From Mycobacterium sp. 852002-51163_SCH5372311 (GTDB lineage: Bacteria > Actinomycetota > Actinomycetes > Mycobacteriales > Mycobacteriaceae), in NCBI RefSeq assembly GCF_001667115.1, contig NZ_LZIJ01000078.1, positions 1 through 64,000 of the forward strand: a stretch of DNA of 64,000 nt, written 5' to 3'. The notes below the pieces were generated by a model. That model worked only from the letters and a program-made list of their open reading frames with translations. It was not told where the DNA came from and did not search any database. Both the position numbers and the translations under genes were made by a program. The number at the start of each line of letters is the position of its first letter. The first letter of the stretch is position 1. Shown here piece after piece: positions 1 to 8,017 of this stretch.

Positions 1-2
1 GT

Positions 3-638
3 GGCGGGTGCGGTATGGGCTGCGGTATCGGGTGCGATGGCCGCATCGGTGCCGGCGAACCCCGCCGGAGCCATCGGTGCGCCGTCTTGTCCGGATGACC
101 CCAAGTTGAGCGGCATATCCACATTGCCTGGCGAGGCACCGGTGTTTTCGGGGGCGCGGGGCGCAGCGGATTCGGCCGGGGGCGTCCGCTGATGCTCACT
201 CACGGGCAGCGGGTCCACCGAAGGCGACCCGGGCCGGTCGCCCGTCAAGGCGGTCGCCTCGGGCGTGCCCGTGGTGTGCCCCGGGCCGCGCAACCCGTCA
301 ACGGCGCCGAACACGGCGCCGGCACCCGCGGCATCGGCGAGATTCATGTGCCCGGTCAGCGCCTGCTGGGCGGCCAGTGCGCCACCGGCGTTGCCGACGA
401 ACGAGGCGCCGAAGTTCTTTGCACGGTTGCCCAGCGCCGAACCCGCGTCGAAGTCGTGCGCGCCCTTGAGGACCGGCCCCATGACGGCCCCCGAAATCGC
501 ACCGGACTCGACATCGCTCCAAAACGACGTCGAATCGAAGCCGTGGCGATTGCCTTGCAGCATCTGTTGGCCCTGAATGCCCGCGTTGAGAGCGCCGGAC
601 ATGGCGGCGTTCACCGCGGCGCCCTCGAGCGCCCGCAC
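3..638 (-). CDS. CpnT-like toxin N-terminal/linker fragment, broken at 5' end and running off the window
   Basis: The minus strand, in the frame whose codons begin at coordinates divisible by three, reads a coherent alanine/glycine-rich segment (core GAAVNAAMSGALNAGIQGQQ, then GAISGAVMGPVLKG and GNAGGALAAQQ). It passes into a Pro/Thr/Ala-rich linker that continues past base 1. Such glycine-zipper stretches followed by a linker are typical of the region behind the WXG100-like domain of mycobacterial CpnT-type secreted toxins. The other frames here are low-quality Arg/Pro-rich shadows. The 5' portion of the gene is missing: the good protein sequence fades around 635-660, there is an in-frame stop at 753-755, and plus-strand toxin linker takes over. 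I infer a truncated gene at a rearrangement junction; the exact 5' limit is uncertain. Confidence 0.6.
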   Translation of the reverse strand, partial: MRALEGAAVNAAMSGALNAGIQGQQMLQGNRHGFDSTSFWSDVESGAISGAVMGPVLKGAHDFDAGSALGNRAKNFGASFVGNAGGALAAQQALTGHMNLADAAGAGAVFGAVDGLRGPGHTTGTPEATALTGDRPGSPSVDPLPVSEHQRTPPAESAAPRAPENTGASPGNVDMPLNLGSSGQDGAPMAPAGFAGTDAAIAPDTAAHTAPA

Positions 639-1475
639 CCACCCACTCCTCGCCGCCAGGCACTCCGGCGCCGCCGACCGCGCGTGCCGGCGTATCGGAG
701 GCTCCCTCTGCACAGCATGCCGGCGTGCCGGCGGCTCGCACCTCAGACGCCGTCACGCATACAGGGGCGGCCGCCACGGAGAGGCTTGACGCGGTGCGCG
801 CGCCGGCGGGAGCCGAACCTGCAGCACATCCGGTGCACAACGCCGAAACCCCGCTACGAGACGGGCAGCTTCCGCGAGAGCCTCAGCAACCCCGTGACGC
901 GGCCGGGCGCGACGAACGACGTTCCGGCACCGAGCGGGCCGGCGCCCCCGATTCGACCGACAGGCCGCACCCAACCGACCATGGGAGTCGGCTCGCCGAG
1001 GACCGGCATGCAGAGCCGGCCTGGCACGCGGAATCCGCATCCGAACACGGCGCTGCCGGACAGTTGGATTCCGGACATCACGCCGACGCGACCACAGCAC
1101 ACGATGCCGCGGCAGCGCCGTCCGTCATCGCCTCCCCCGCCTCTCCCGGCTTGCCCGACGCCGGCCACAGCAGCGCCCGACCGGCGACGGACGTTGCGCG
1201 AGTTGACGGGCCGAATCACCATGGCGAACAACATGATCCGCACCGCGACCCATCGTCGGGCCGACCCGATTCCGACGGACACGGTGACGATCCGCCGCCG
1301 CCCGGACCCGGTCCCGTCGACCCGACGGGCTTCGACAACCCGGCCAACCACCGCAGCTACGGGCCGACGTCGGACCATCCACCCCCGCGATTGGTCGACA
1401 AGTCCGCCTATCTGCACTTCACCCCCATCGCGCCCGATCATTTCGGCCCGATCACTCCGCAGCAAGGAGGCCACC
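590..1475 (+). other. Toxin linker and unidentified toxin tip without a start codon
   Basis: In plus frame 2 there is continuous low-complexity coding sequence rich in Pro, His, Asp, Ala and Gly, the style of linker that precedes C-terminal toxin domains in CpnT-like proteins. The frame is closed upstream by a stop at 587-589 and offers only GTG codons (first at 725) with no convincing Shine-Dalgarno. The last 45 or so residues before 1476 (containing NPANHRSYGPTSD and SAYLHFTPIAPDHF) are less repetitive and may be the remains of a toxin tip matched to the immunity-like gene that follows. I do not recognise that tip. This stretch looks like a displaced C-terminal cassette rather than an independently expressed gene. 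Confidence 0.45.
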
Positions 1476-4189
1476 ATGGCGGAACTGGACACGCCGGACC
1501 AGGCACTGGCTTATCTGGCGCAGATCGACCCGAACACCTCGTACGACGTCCTGCGGTTCGAGATGGGATGGATCTGCTCGCCGATCCTGACGCCCGAGCA
1601 GGCCGCGGGCAGCGAGGCGGTGGGTTCGACGAAGCTGGTCGTCGATTCACAGACCGGCGTCGTGATGGAGTTCCCGAGCTGGTCGACGGACATGGTGGCG
1701 GAGGACTACATCGAAGCGAAACGGACCGGCCGACCACCACCGGCCCGTCAGATCTATCCCTACCGCTGGAGGATCACCCTCCGGCGCATTCGGGAGGACC
1801 CCGAGATCATCACCTACCAGATGAAAGCAGTGTCGCTGAGCGACCCGCCGGAGCCCACTCAGGACCATCCGCTGACCATAAACAAGCGGACCCTGCTGAA
1901 CGACCCGCCGGACACGCTGTCGAGCATGGCGAGGGCCCACGCGATTCAGGTCATGGAACAGAATCACGGGACTTGGCCCGCGGAGACCGCGTCGGAGCTC
2001 TGAACGACGCCCACGGCGCATCCGATCCTGCGCCGGGCGGACCAGAACAGTCTGCGGGACAACCGGATTCACACCACGGCGACGCGGGACACCACGAGAT
2101 CGATCCGGCTGAACGCGGCCGTGGGGTCCCCTCCCAGCCCGACGCCGAGCGGGCCCGCGGCATGGCGAACGGGGCGTTGTGGAAACGTATTCCGCCGGTC
2201 AGTCCGGACGAGGTGCGACATCACCTGGCCGACAAGCGCTTTGGCGAGCAACGAGCCAGGGACAATGTCGCGTGGTGGCGGGAGCTCAGCGGCGAGGAAC
2301 AGCGCGCGCTGATCGACGCCTATCCCTACGAGATCGGCAACGCCGAGGGTGTTCCCGCGTGGGCGCGCAACGAAGCCAACCAGCACCAGCTCACCCAGCG
2401 GCTCGACGAGCTGCAGTCCCGCACGGACGCGGGCGAACGGTTGACCCGTGGTGAACGCAAAGAACTCAGGCGGTACGCCGACCTGCAACGGGCGCTTGAC
2501 AACGCGAAGGCCGAAGCCGCGCACCTCGGCGGTGAGGTGCACATCTTGGCCTTTGACCCGAAAGTCTTCCACGGGGACGGCCGGATGGTCGTCAGCGTCG
2601 GCCACGACCCGCATCGCGCCGACTCGGTGTCATGGCATGTGCCGGGGGTCACGACCACCATCGACAAGCTGGGCGGCAACCTCGGCAATGCGCTGAACCA
2701 TCTGAAGTCCGTGGCGATGGAGAATCCGGACGGCAAGACCGCATCGATCGCGTGGATCGGCTACGACGCGCCCAGCGGCAAAGGGATATTCCGCATGGCG
2801 TTTCACGGGCTGGCGAGCGAAGGCGGCGCCATCCTGCACAGCGACATCGCCGCGTTCAACGCGGGAATCGACGGTACCGCGGCTCATGGCGAACACTTCA
2901 GCAACAACCACATCTTTGGTCACTCCTACGGTTCGACCACCACCAGCTACGCGGGCCGCAACGGTCAGCTGGCCGGCCACGTGCACAGCATCACGCTGGC
3001 GGGTTCGCCCGGTGCGGCGCTGCAACGCCACGCTTCCGACTTCGGCATCGGCGAGCACGTCTTCGTCGCCTCGTCGTCGCGGGACATCGTGACCGCGCTC
3101 GGTGCTCGTTCGCCCGGTTCGTTGGGCCGGTTCTTCGGCGTCGGCCTGGGAGTCGATCCGGCCATGGCGCCTTTCGGCGCGCATCGGGTGAACGCCGAGT
3201 TCCCACGCCATATGGACCTGCTGAACACCTTTGGCACCCACACTGCCTACTACGAATTCGATCCGGTGCTCGGGGTGCGCACAGAGTCGCTGGCCAACTT
3301 CGGCCGCATTGCCGCCGGCCATTTCGATGACGTGCACATCGACGCACCTCGCACCGAACGACCGTGGTGGCAGCCGGGGTTACGCACCGACGAGCCGGCC
3401 CAGGGCCGTCCGCTGCGCCTGGACGAAACAAACGGCCAATATTCCGTCGAGCGCCGAATTTGGGATGCCCGTTGGCATTCGGGCCACCCCGACACGCTCC
3501 CACCCGTGCACGAGGAAGTGCCCGGGGCCGACGACGGAACCCCACCGGAGCACCATGACCACGCTCCCGCCGCCGGCCCGCCGTCGCGCGATTACGATGT
3601 CAACGGCCGCACCATACCGACCGACCAGCTCACCCACCCTCAAGCCGGACTGCTCGATGAAAGCCTGCTGGACGGCGCAGCAGCCAACCCCCACCGGGTC
3701 AGCGACGCGCTGGCCCCGGGCGCACCCAGCACGCACCCGGAAGTGCAGAACATGCTCCCCGACAGCTACCACCCGAACGGCGGTCTGACCCAGGCGGAGT
3801 GGAACCGTGAATACTGGCCGACCGGCCAACGCGACGCGCACGGCAATCCCGAACTGGTATGGCCAGATCCTCAGACCCATCCTCAGGGTTTCAGCTCTCC
3901 CGAGAATCGAACGCCCGGTGTGCTCAACCCGGGCCAGCTTTTCGACCGGTTCGGGCCCGGGTTCGGCGTCTTCGGTTCGCCGGTAGGCACATTGTTTCCC
4001 GAACGCGCACTGCCACCGCACAGCCTCGACGCCGGCTATCACCGGTACGAGGTGGTACGACCCATCCCGATCTGGGAGGGCCGGATCGCACCCGCGATGG
4101 GTCAGCCGGGCGGTGGCGTCCAGTACTACTTCACCCGCCCAATCGTCGACCTGGTGAATGCCGGCTACCTCAAGGAGATCCCGCTATGA
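725..4189 (+). CDS. Polymorphic toxin with alpha/beta-hydrolase (DUF1023-type) and C-terminal TNT NAD glycohydrolase domain
   Basis: The convincing protein is the part after about 2010: a short linker, then an alpha/beta-hydrolase fold of DUF1023 type (roughly residues 480-900) with nucleophile elbow GHSYGS near residue 733. A second linker follows, and then the last 90 residues match the TNT domain of M. tuberculosis CpnT (FDRFGP, ERALPP, YHRYEV and the hallmark GQPGGGVQY). TNT hydrolyses NAD+ in host or rival cells; the Arg, His and Gln positions of the signature are kept, while the Tyr in the FYLAP segment seems replaced. The open frame extends upstream through 1476-2003, where a different frame encodes an immunity-like protein, so that part is probably not this protein. 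ATG 2162 is a possible start but lacks a clear ribosome site. It may be an orphan C-terminal cassette. Confidence 0.7.
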   Translation: MPAARTSDAVTHTGAAATERLDAVRAPAGAEPAAHPVHNAETPLRDGQLPREPQQPRDAAGRDERRSGTERAGAPDSTDRPHPTDHGSRLAEDRHAEPAWHAESASEHGAAGQLDSGHHADATTAHDAAAAPSVIASPASPGLPDAGHSSARPATDVARVDGPNHHGEQHDPHRDPSSGRPDSDGHGDDPPPPGPGPVDPTGFDNPANHRSYGPTSDHPPPRLVDKSAYLHFTPIAPDHFGPITPQQGGHHGGTGHAGPGTGLSGADRPEHLVRRPAVRDGMDLLADPDARAGRGQRGGGFDEAGRRFTDRRRDGVPELVDGHGGGGLHRSETDRPTTTGPSDLSLPLEDHPPAHSGGPRDHHLPDESSVAERPAGAHSGPSADHKQADPAERPAGHAVEHGEGPRDSGHGTESRDLARGDRVGALNDAHGASDPAPGGPEQSAGQPDSHHGDAGHHEIDPAERGRGVPSQPDAERARGMANGALWKRIPPVSPDEVRHHLADKRFGEQRARDNVAWWRELSGEEQRALIDAYPYEIGNAEGVPAWARNEANQHQLTQRLDELQSRTDAGERLTRGERKELRRYADLQRALDNAKAEAAHLGGEVHILAFDPKVFHGDGRMVVSVGHDPHRADSVSWHVPGVTTTIDKLGGNLGNALNHLKSVAMENPDGKTASIAWIGYDAPSGKGIFRMAFHGLASEGGAILHSDIAAFNAGIDGTAAHGEHFSNNHIFGHSYGSTTTSYAGRNGQLAGHVHSITLAGSPGAALQRHASDFGIGEHVFVASSSRDIVTALGARSPGSLGRFFGVGLGVDPAMAPFGAHRVNAEFPRHMDLLNTFGTHTAYYEFDPVLGVRTESLANFGRIAAGHFDDVHIDAPRTERPWWQPGLRTDEPAQGRPLRLDETNGQYSVERRIWDARWHSGHPDTLPPVHEEVPGADDGTPPEHHDHAPAAGPPSRDYDVNGRTIPTDQLTHPQAGLLDESLLDGAAANPHRVSDALAPGAPSTHPEVQNMLPDSYHPNGGLTQAEWNREYWPTGQRDAHGNPELVWPDPQTHPQGFSSPENRTPGVLNPGQLFDRFGPGFGVFGSPVGTLFPERALPPHSLDAGYHRYEVVRPIPIWEGRIAPAMGQPGGGVQYYFTRPIVDLVNAGYLKEIPL
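1476..2003 (+). CDS. Immunity-like protein (possible YrhB/Imm35 class) nested in toxin frame
   Basis: This 175-residue protein has a strong ribosome site (AAGGAGG ending 5 bases before the ATG) and good codon-position composition in its own frame. Its sequence resembles small cytosolic immunity proteins: a segment GWICSPILTPEQAAG... followed by LVVDSQTGVVMEF is reminiscent of the YrhB/Imm35 fold, where a conserved strand carries a hydrophobic-hydrophobic-D-x-x-x-G pattern. Family assignment is tentative. It lies directly after the unidentified toxin tip and before the TNT toxin module, the usual order toxin-immunity-displaced toxin. The frame of the surrounding toxin stays open right through it, so automated callers may miss it or swallow it. 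Confidence 0.7.
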   Translation: MAELDTPDQALAYLAQIDPNTSYDVLRFEMGWICSPILTPEQAAGSEAVGSTKLVVDSQTGVVMEFPSWSTDMVAEDYIEAKRTGRPPPARQIYPYRWRITLRRIREDPEIITYQMKAVSLSDPPEPTQDHPLTINKRTLLNDPPDTLSSMARAHAIQVMEQNHGTWPAETASEL

Positions 4190-4452
4190 ACTTGGCCGAA
4201 TTGGCCCGCGTCCTCGAGTTGATAGGCATTGCGCCCCAGGTGCTCGCCCTGGGCGGCCATGCCGATTACTCGTGGTGCGTCGAGCAAGCCCCCGATGGCA
4301 GCTGGGAGGTCTACTGGCTGGAGCGCGGCAACAAAAACAGTCTCGTTCGGCTGAACAGCGAGACCGACGCCTGCCATCAGTTGCTCGGCCGGCTCGCCTA
4401 CAGCCAACTGCTCGCGGGCGCGATTCGCCCCGCATCGGCGCCGACGTCATGA
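4186..4452 (+). CDS. Small TNT immunity factor (IFT-like)
   Basis: The ATG overlaps the toxin stop codon (ATGA), the tight coupling expected of a toxin and its antidote. The product is 88 residues, acidic, with the pattern WEVYWLERGNKNSLVRLNSE...ACHQLLGRLA. I recognise this as the small protein commonly encoded next to TNT-domain toxins, which would bind and block the NAD glycohydrolase in the producing cell. M. tuberculosis IFT (Rv3902c) is about twice as long, so this is the short version or an analogue. Position supports the role more strongly than sequence does. An upstream in-frame extension exists but overlaps the toxin and has no ribosome site. Confidence 0.75.
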   Translation: MNLAELARVLELIGIAPQVLALGGHADYSWCVEQAPDGSWEVYWLERGNKNSLVRLNSETDACHQLLGRLAYSQLLAGAIRPASAPTS

Positions 4453-4459
4453 GGTCCGA

Positions 4460-5953
4460 ATGACAGCAGGTCCGCTCAGCGCCACTCAGGCTGTCGCCGC
4501 GGTGACCGAGTACATCCTCGAGGCGGGAATGGATTATCCGACAACGGGATTGGCGGCCGACCGGTTCGAGGCCGGTTGGTCGGTGTATGCGCCGGTGCAC
4601 GTCGGCACGAGTGTGTTTCTGGTCGGCGACAGCGGACGTATCGAGCAGGTGTCGTCGTCGACGCCACCGCAGGTGGCCCGGGAACGCTTCGCCGAGCAGG
4701 AACGCGCGCTGGCTCAACGGGAGGCTAACGGAGATTCCCGTGAATTCATGTCCGAACTCGCCGACGCGTTCGACGACGCCTCGAATGGCGGCCCACCCGT
4801 CGCCAGCGGCTTCACGATCGTCGACGACGGAGCCCCACCGGGGCCGGTACAAGCGTTGCGCGACGAGCAAATCGGCGCCCAAGCGTCGGCGATGCTCGAC
4901 CCGATCGCGCAAGAACTGGCAGCGCTGGGGCCGCCGGGTTGGCAGGAGTTCAGGGCAGTGTTCGCGTTAACGGTTCGCGCCGGCACGGCGGACTGCGCAT
5001 TCGTCACCCGCGACGGGTGGCAGCCGGTCACCGTACCCCGCTCGGTGCTGGACCTGGTGCGCGCGCAACGCGAGGTGAGCGCGCAGATGCCGGCCGGGCC
5101 GTGGTGGCGACTGCTGCTGACCGTCACCAACCAGGGTCAACTGCGCGTGGACTACGACTACGGCGAGCAGCCCTTCCCCGACCACCAGCTGCAGCCACCG
5201 CCGAACTATCGAGACGACATCGCCGCCTACCCCCGCCCGCGGTTGCCGATCTGGATGGCCGGCTACCTGGCCGGACCCACCGCCCAGGGCCGCACTCCGG
5301 CACAGGCGTCAAAAGCCGCCTCGGCCGAACAGGCCGGCGGACGCCGGCCCACCGAGACCGACGACATCGAACCCCTCCCCGACACCTGGGCCCGCTGGGC
5401 GGTGCTGGCCGCGACCTACACGGGGGCTCAGTCGCACTGGGGGCCGCGGATCGCACCCGGCCTGGCCTGGTACGAATCCGATGCCCGCAGCGGATCAAGC
5501 CTTTATGTCCTGCCCGGCGACCGGGCGGTGCTCTCCGGTGGGCGCTGGAACTCCCCACTACTGGTAGCCGCCTACCAGCGCCACGAACCGCTGCCCGACC
5601 TGTACTGCGGTGCACCGGCCTGGGTCAACGATTCGGTGCTCAACAGCCGCAACCAAAACGGGCTGCTCAGCTTCTGTTACTGGTGGAGTGACGGAAGGTG
5701 GTGGCGGGGCGCCGCCGACACCTTCGACGAACTCGACGACCCGCTTCCGGCGATCTGGACACCCCAGGAAACCGTCGACGCCATGGCCGCGGTGGTTGGC
5801 CCCGGCGTGGAAAACGCTTGCCATCACCTGCTGGCCGCGGCCGCCGACCACACCGTCGCAACGGACGACGTCGCCGCGGTATTCACCCACTTTGCCCATC
5901 CCGACGTCGACGCCGCATTCAATCAACTCAGCCTGGCCGGCCTGACCCGATGA
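4460..5953 (+). CDS. Composite immunity-like protein with repeated DYPTTGLAADRF module and YezG-like segment
   Basis: This 497-residue protein begins 7 bases after the small immunity gene. Residues 1-90 form a compact module (TQAVAAVTEYILEAG, DYPTTGLAADRF, GWSVYAP, FLVGDSGRIEQ) resembling YrhB/Imm35 immunity folds. Residues about 150-280 (ADCAFVTRDGW, PWWRLLLTVTNQGQ, VDYDYGEQPF) resemble the YezG/DUF600 immunity family. The C-terminal third (GAQSHWGPRIAPGLAWYESDA, FCYWWSDGRWWRG) is Trp-rich and not recognised. No signal peptide or membrane segment is seen, so it is probably cytosolic. Context suggests protection against the adjacent toxin or coupling to its export. The N-terminal module recurs in the next gene, so one arose from the other by duplication. 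Confidence 0.65.
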   Translation: MTAGPLSATQAVAAVTEYILEAGMDYPTTGLAADRFEAGWSVYAPVHVGTSVFLVGDSGRIEQVSSSTPPQVARERFAEQERALAQREANGDSREFMSELADAFDDASNGGPPVASGFTIVDDGAPPGPVQALRDEQIGAQASAMLDPIAQELAALGPPGWQEFRAVFALTVRAGTADCAFVTRDGWQPVTVPRSVLDLVRAQREVSAQMPAGPWWRLLLTVTNQGQLRVDYDYGEQPFPDHQLQPPPNYRDDIAAYPRPRLPIWMAGYLAGPTAQGRTPAQASKAASAEQAGGRRPTETDDIEPLPDTWARWAVLAATYTGAQSHWGPRIAPGLAWYESDARSGSSLYVLPGDRAVLSGGRWNSPLLVAAYQRHEPLPDLYCGAPAWVNDSVLNSRNQNGLLSFCYWWSDGRWWRGAADTFDELDDPLPAIWTPQETVDAMAAVVGPGVENACHHLLAAAADHTVATDDVAAVFTHFAHPDVDAAFNQLSLAGLTR

Positions 5954-6633
5954 ACTCGAGCCTCGACACCGCGTTGACCATCGCCGGGTTCGTCCTGTGC
6001 GCCGGGGTTTTGGCTTTTTGTGTTCCGTGGGGGCTGGCCATGTCGGGCATTTCCGCGGCGGACGAATCGCAGGATCGACCCCCGCGCAGCCTCCGGGAGA
6101 ACGCGGTGAGCGTGGCGGCTGTCGTGGTTCCGCCCGCCCTGTTCGCCGGGATAGGGGTGGCCGCAGCGTCATTGGCTTGCCTGGCCGCAGGACCGACGTT
6201 CTACTACCCGCTGGTCGCCCTGGGCGTCGGCGTCGCCGTGTGGTACGGCGCCATCGTCGGCCTCGCCGCATGGCACGACAAGGTGAAACGTGGCGTGCTC
6301 GACGCCTACGTCAAGGAAGAACCGCCGAGGCGCACCGCCGAAGAGGCGATCGCCGCGGTCCGCAACTACATCCGCGACAAGGAAATCGATTACCCCACAA
6401 CAGGCTTGGCGGCCGACCGATTTCCGCTCGGCTGGTCGGTGTATGCGCCGGCGCACCTCGACACCCGCGACCCGGCGGCCTCGTCGGGAACGACGGTGTT
6501 CCTGGTCGGCGACAGTGGCCGCATCCAGCAGCAGCCGCCCTCGACACCCCTGCACAGCGCGCAGAGGCGCTTCACCGCCCAAGAGAGCCTGATGGAGCCC
6601 TTTCGCGGGCGATGGCTGCGCCGTCGGCGCTGA
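5950..6633 (+). CDS. Membrane protein carrying a second copy of the immunity-like module
   Basis: The ATG overlaps the previous stop codon (ATGA). The 227-residue product has three likely membrane segments, about residues 7-32, 52-77 and 80-103, then a soluble C-terminal domain. That domain repeats the module of the preceding gene almost exactly: EEAIAAVRNYIRDKEIDYPT, then TGLAADRF, GWSVYAP, FLVGDSGRIQQ. The membrane anchor puts the module at the cytoplasmic face or, less likely, outside. A membrane-tethered immunity-like domain beside a type VII-type toxin could protect at the export site. The protein ends soon after the module with a basic RGRWLRRRR tail. Function is inferred from neighbours only. 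Confidence 0.6.
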   Translation: MNSSLDTALTIAGFVLCAGVLAFCVPWGLAMSGISAADESQDRPPRSLRENAVSVAAVVVPPALFAGIGVAAASLACLAAGPTFYYPLVALGVGVAVWYGAIVGLAAWHDKVKRGVLDAYVKEEPPRRTAEEAIAAVRNYIRDKEIDYPTTGLAADRFPLGWSVYAPAHLDTRDPAASSGTTVFLVGDSGRIQQQPPSTPLHSAQRRFTAQESLMEPFRGRWLRRRR

Positions 6634-6872
6634 GGCAGCGCCTATCGCGCGCCGGTTCCGAGCTACCGCTCCCCGCCAGTACGGCGCTCAACGAGCGCAA
6701 TATCTTGGCGGCCAGACTGGTTGAGCACCCAGCGCATCCTGATGTCAACTTGCCGCGCGGCACCACCGTCCGCAGCGGCAGGTCGGTGAGCACCTGCCCT
6801 CCTTCGATTGACGACAACCGACCATATCGGCGCCGCCCCGCGCCAGCCCTTTCCAGTTTCCCGGCAAGGCGC

Positions 6873-6887
6873 GGTAACCTCATTCTC
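6873..6887. promoter_or_regulatory. Imperfect operator in front of the TetR-hotdog gene
   Basis: GGTAACCTCATTCTC lies 28 bases before the chosen start of the TetR-hotdog gene. It matches 12 of 15 bases of the perfect palindrome core GGTAACGTCATTACC found before the next gene. The pairing suggests the regulator controls itself and the downstream amidohydrolase. Confidence 0.5.
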
Positions 6888-6915
6888 AATGCGCGATCAG
6901 GACGGGAGAACATTC

Positions 6916-7938
6916 ATGACCGGTCCCAACGGTGACGCTGACGTGACCCGTGGCGATCGCTTCATCAAGACGGCAGTCGCGATACTGAGCGAAACCGGCC
7001 GTACCGATTTCACCGTGCAAGAGGTCGTCGCCCGCTCCAAGACGTCGTTGCGCGCCTTCTACCAGCATTTCAGTAGCAAAGACGAATTGCTGTTGGCGCT
7101 TTTCGACAGGACCATCGCGCATTCGGTACAGATCTGGCGCGACGAGACCACCGGACTGGACAGCACGTCGGCGCTGAAGCTGGTGATCGACCGCGTCAGT
7201 CAACAGCCGGAATCGAGCACCCAGGACAGTCTCAACCGGGCACTGAGCCTCTACAACCAGCACCTGGCCGAGACCCGTCCGCGCGAATACGCCCGGGTGC
7301 TCTCCCCCTTGCATCAACTCATCCGCGACGTCGTGGGACAGGGCATCACCGAGGGAGTGTTCAACCCGGGGCTCGATGTGGGGTCCGCGGCTGCGATCGT
7401 CATGCAGACGATCGTGGGCGCGCAGCGATTGCATTGGCTGGGAACGGAATTGAACGGAACCCCGATAGACGCCGGCCAGCTGTACGACTTCTGCAGCAGG
7501 GCGCTCGGCATCCGGGACACCGAAGAGGAGGCGCCCGCGCCGTCGCTCGCTGAGCTGTTCGCGCAGATCGGGATGCGGCCGGGCACCCACGGGGGCGAGT
7601 TCGCGATGACGATGCCGGTCAGCCCGAAGGTGACCAACACCTCGGGTGCGCTGCAGGGCGGCTTGATCGCCACCCTCGTGGACGTGGCGGGCGGTCAGTT
7701 CGGGCTGGACCATCTGCGGCCGGGGACCACCATGACGACGGCCGACCTATCCGTCCGCTATCTGCGACCCATCAAGCAGGGCTGGGCACGCGCGGTGCCC
7801 CGGATGCTGCGGTCCGGCCGGCGGGCGATGGTCATGCAGGTCGACATCTACGGCGACACCGACGACGAGCTCGCGGCGACCGCGACGGTGAATTTCGCCG
7901 TCATCAACGGGACGACGCCGACGACCGGACTGCAGTAG
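6916..7938 (+). CDS. TetR-family regulator fused to a PaaI-like hotdog thioesterase domain
   Basis: Residues about 12-60 form a TetR helix-turn-helix (RFIKTAVAIL, TVQEVVARSKTSLRAFYQHF, SKDELLLALF). A helical sensor region follows to about residue 190. The last 120 residues form a hotdog domain of the PaaI/acyl-CoA thioesterase type: NTSGALQGGLIATLVDVAGG, then TTADLSVRYLRPIKQG. The conserved Asp of the hotdog helix is kept, while the usual HGG is QGG. The reading frame is continuous, so this is a true fusion. The ATG at 6916 is chosen because it has GGGAGA upstream; an ATG at 6889 would start directly at the putative operator. A CoA-ester ligand sensor or a self-limiting ligand hydrolase are both possible. 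Confidence 0.8.
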   Translation: MTGPNGDADVTRGDRFIKTAVAILSETGRTDFTVQEVVARSKTSLRAFYQHFSSKDELLLALFDRTIAHSVQIWRDETTGLDSTSALKLVIDRVSQQPESSTQDSLNRALSLYNQHLAETRPREYARVLSPLHQLIRDVVGQGITEGVFNPGLDVGSAAAIVMQTIVGAQRLHWLGTELNGTPIDAGQLYDFCSRALGIRDTEEEAPAPSLAELFAQIGMRPGTHGGEFAMTMPVSPKVTNTSGALQGGLIATLVDVAGGQFGLDHLRPGTTMTTADLSVRYLRPIKQGWARAVPRMLRSGRRAMVMQVDIYGDTDDELAATATVNFAVINGTTPTTGLQ

Positions 7939-7964
7939 GTCCCGCTACATCTTGTTGCGCAGCA

Positions 7965-7983
7965 GTGGTAACGTCATTACCAC
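7965..7983. promoter_or_regulatory. Perfect palindromic operator before the amidohydrolase
   Basis: GTGGTAA-CGTCA-TTACCAC has perfect 7-base arms around a 5-base spacer. It lies 27 bases after the TetR-hotdog stop and 34 bases before the amidohydrolase start. Size and symmetry fit a TetR dimer site, most likely for the adjacent upstream regulator. Confidence 0.65.
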
Positions 7984-8017
7984 CCGCAGAGAATCAGGAC
8001 TTTCCAAGGAGATCGCC

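Noticed and set aside
298..840. Minus-strand open frame of 180 residues
   Set aside because: It is the wrong frame of the minus strand; the neighbouring frame gives the coherent glycine-zipper sequence.
192..1475. Long open frame in plus frame 3 ahead of the immunity-like gene
   Set aside because: The translation is Arg/Pro/Thr-rich shadow sequence with no domain; only the part from ATG 1476, with its AAGGAGG, looks real.
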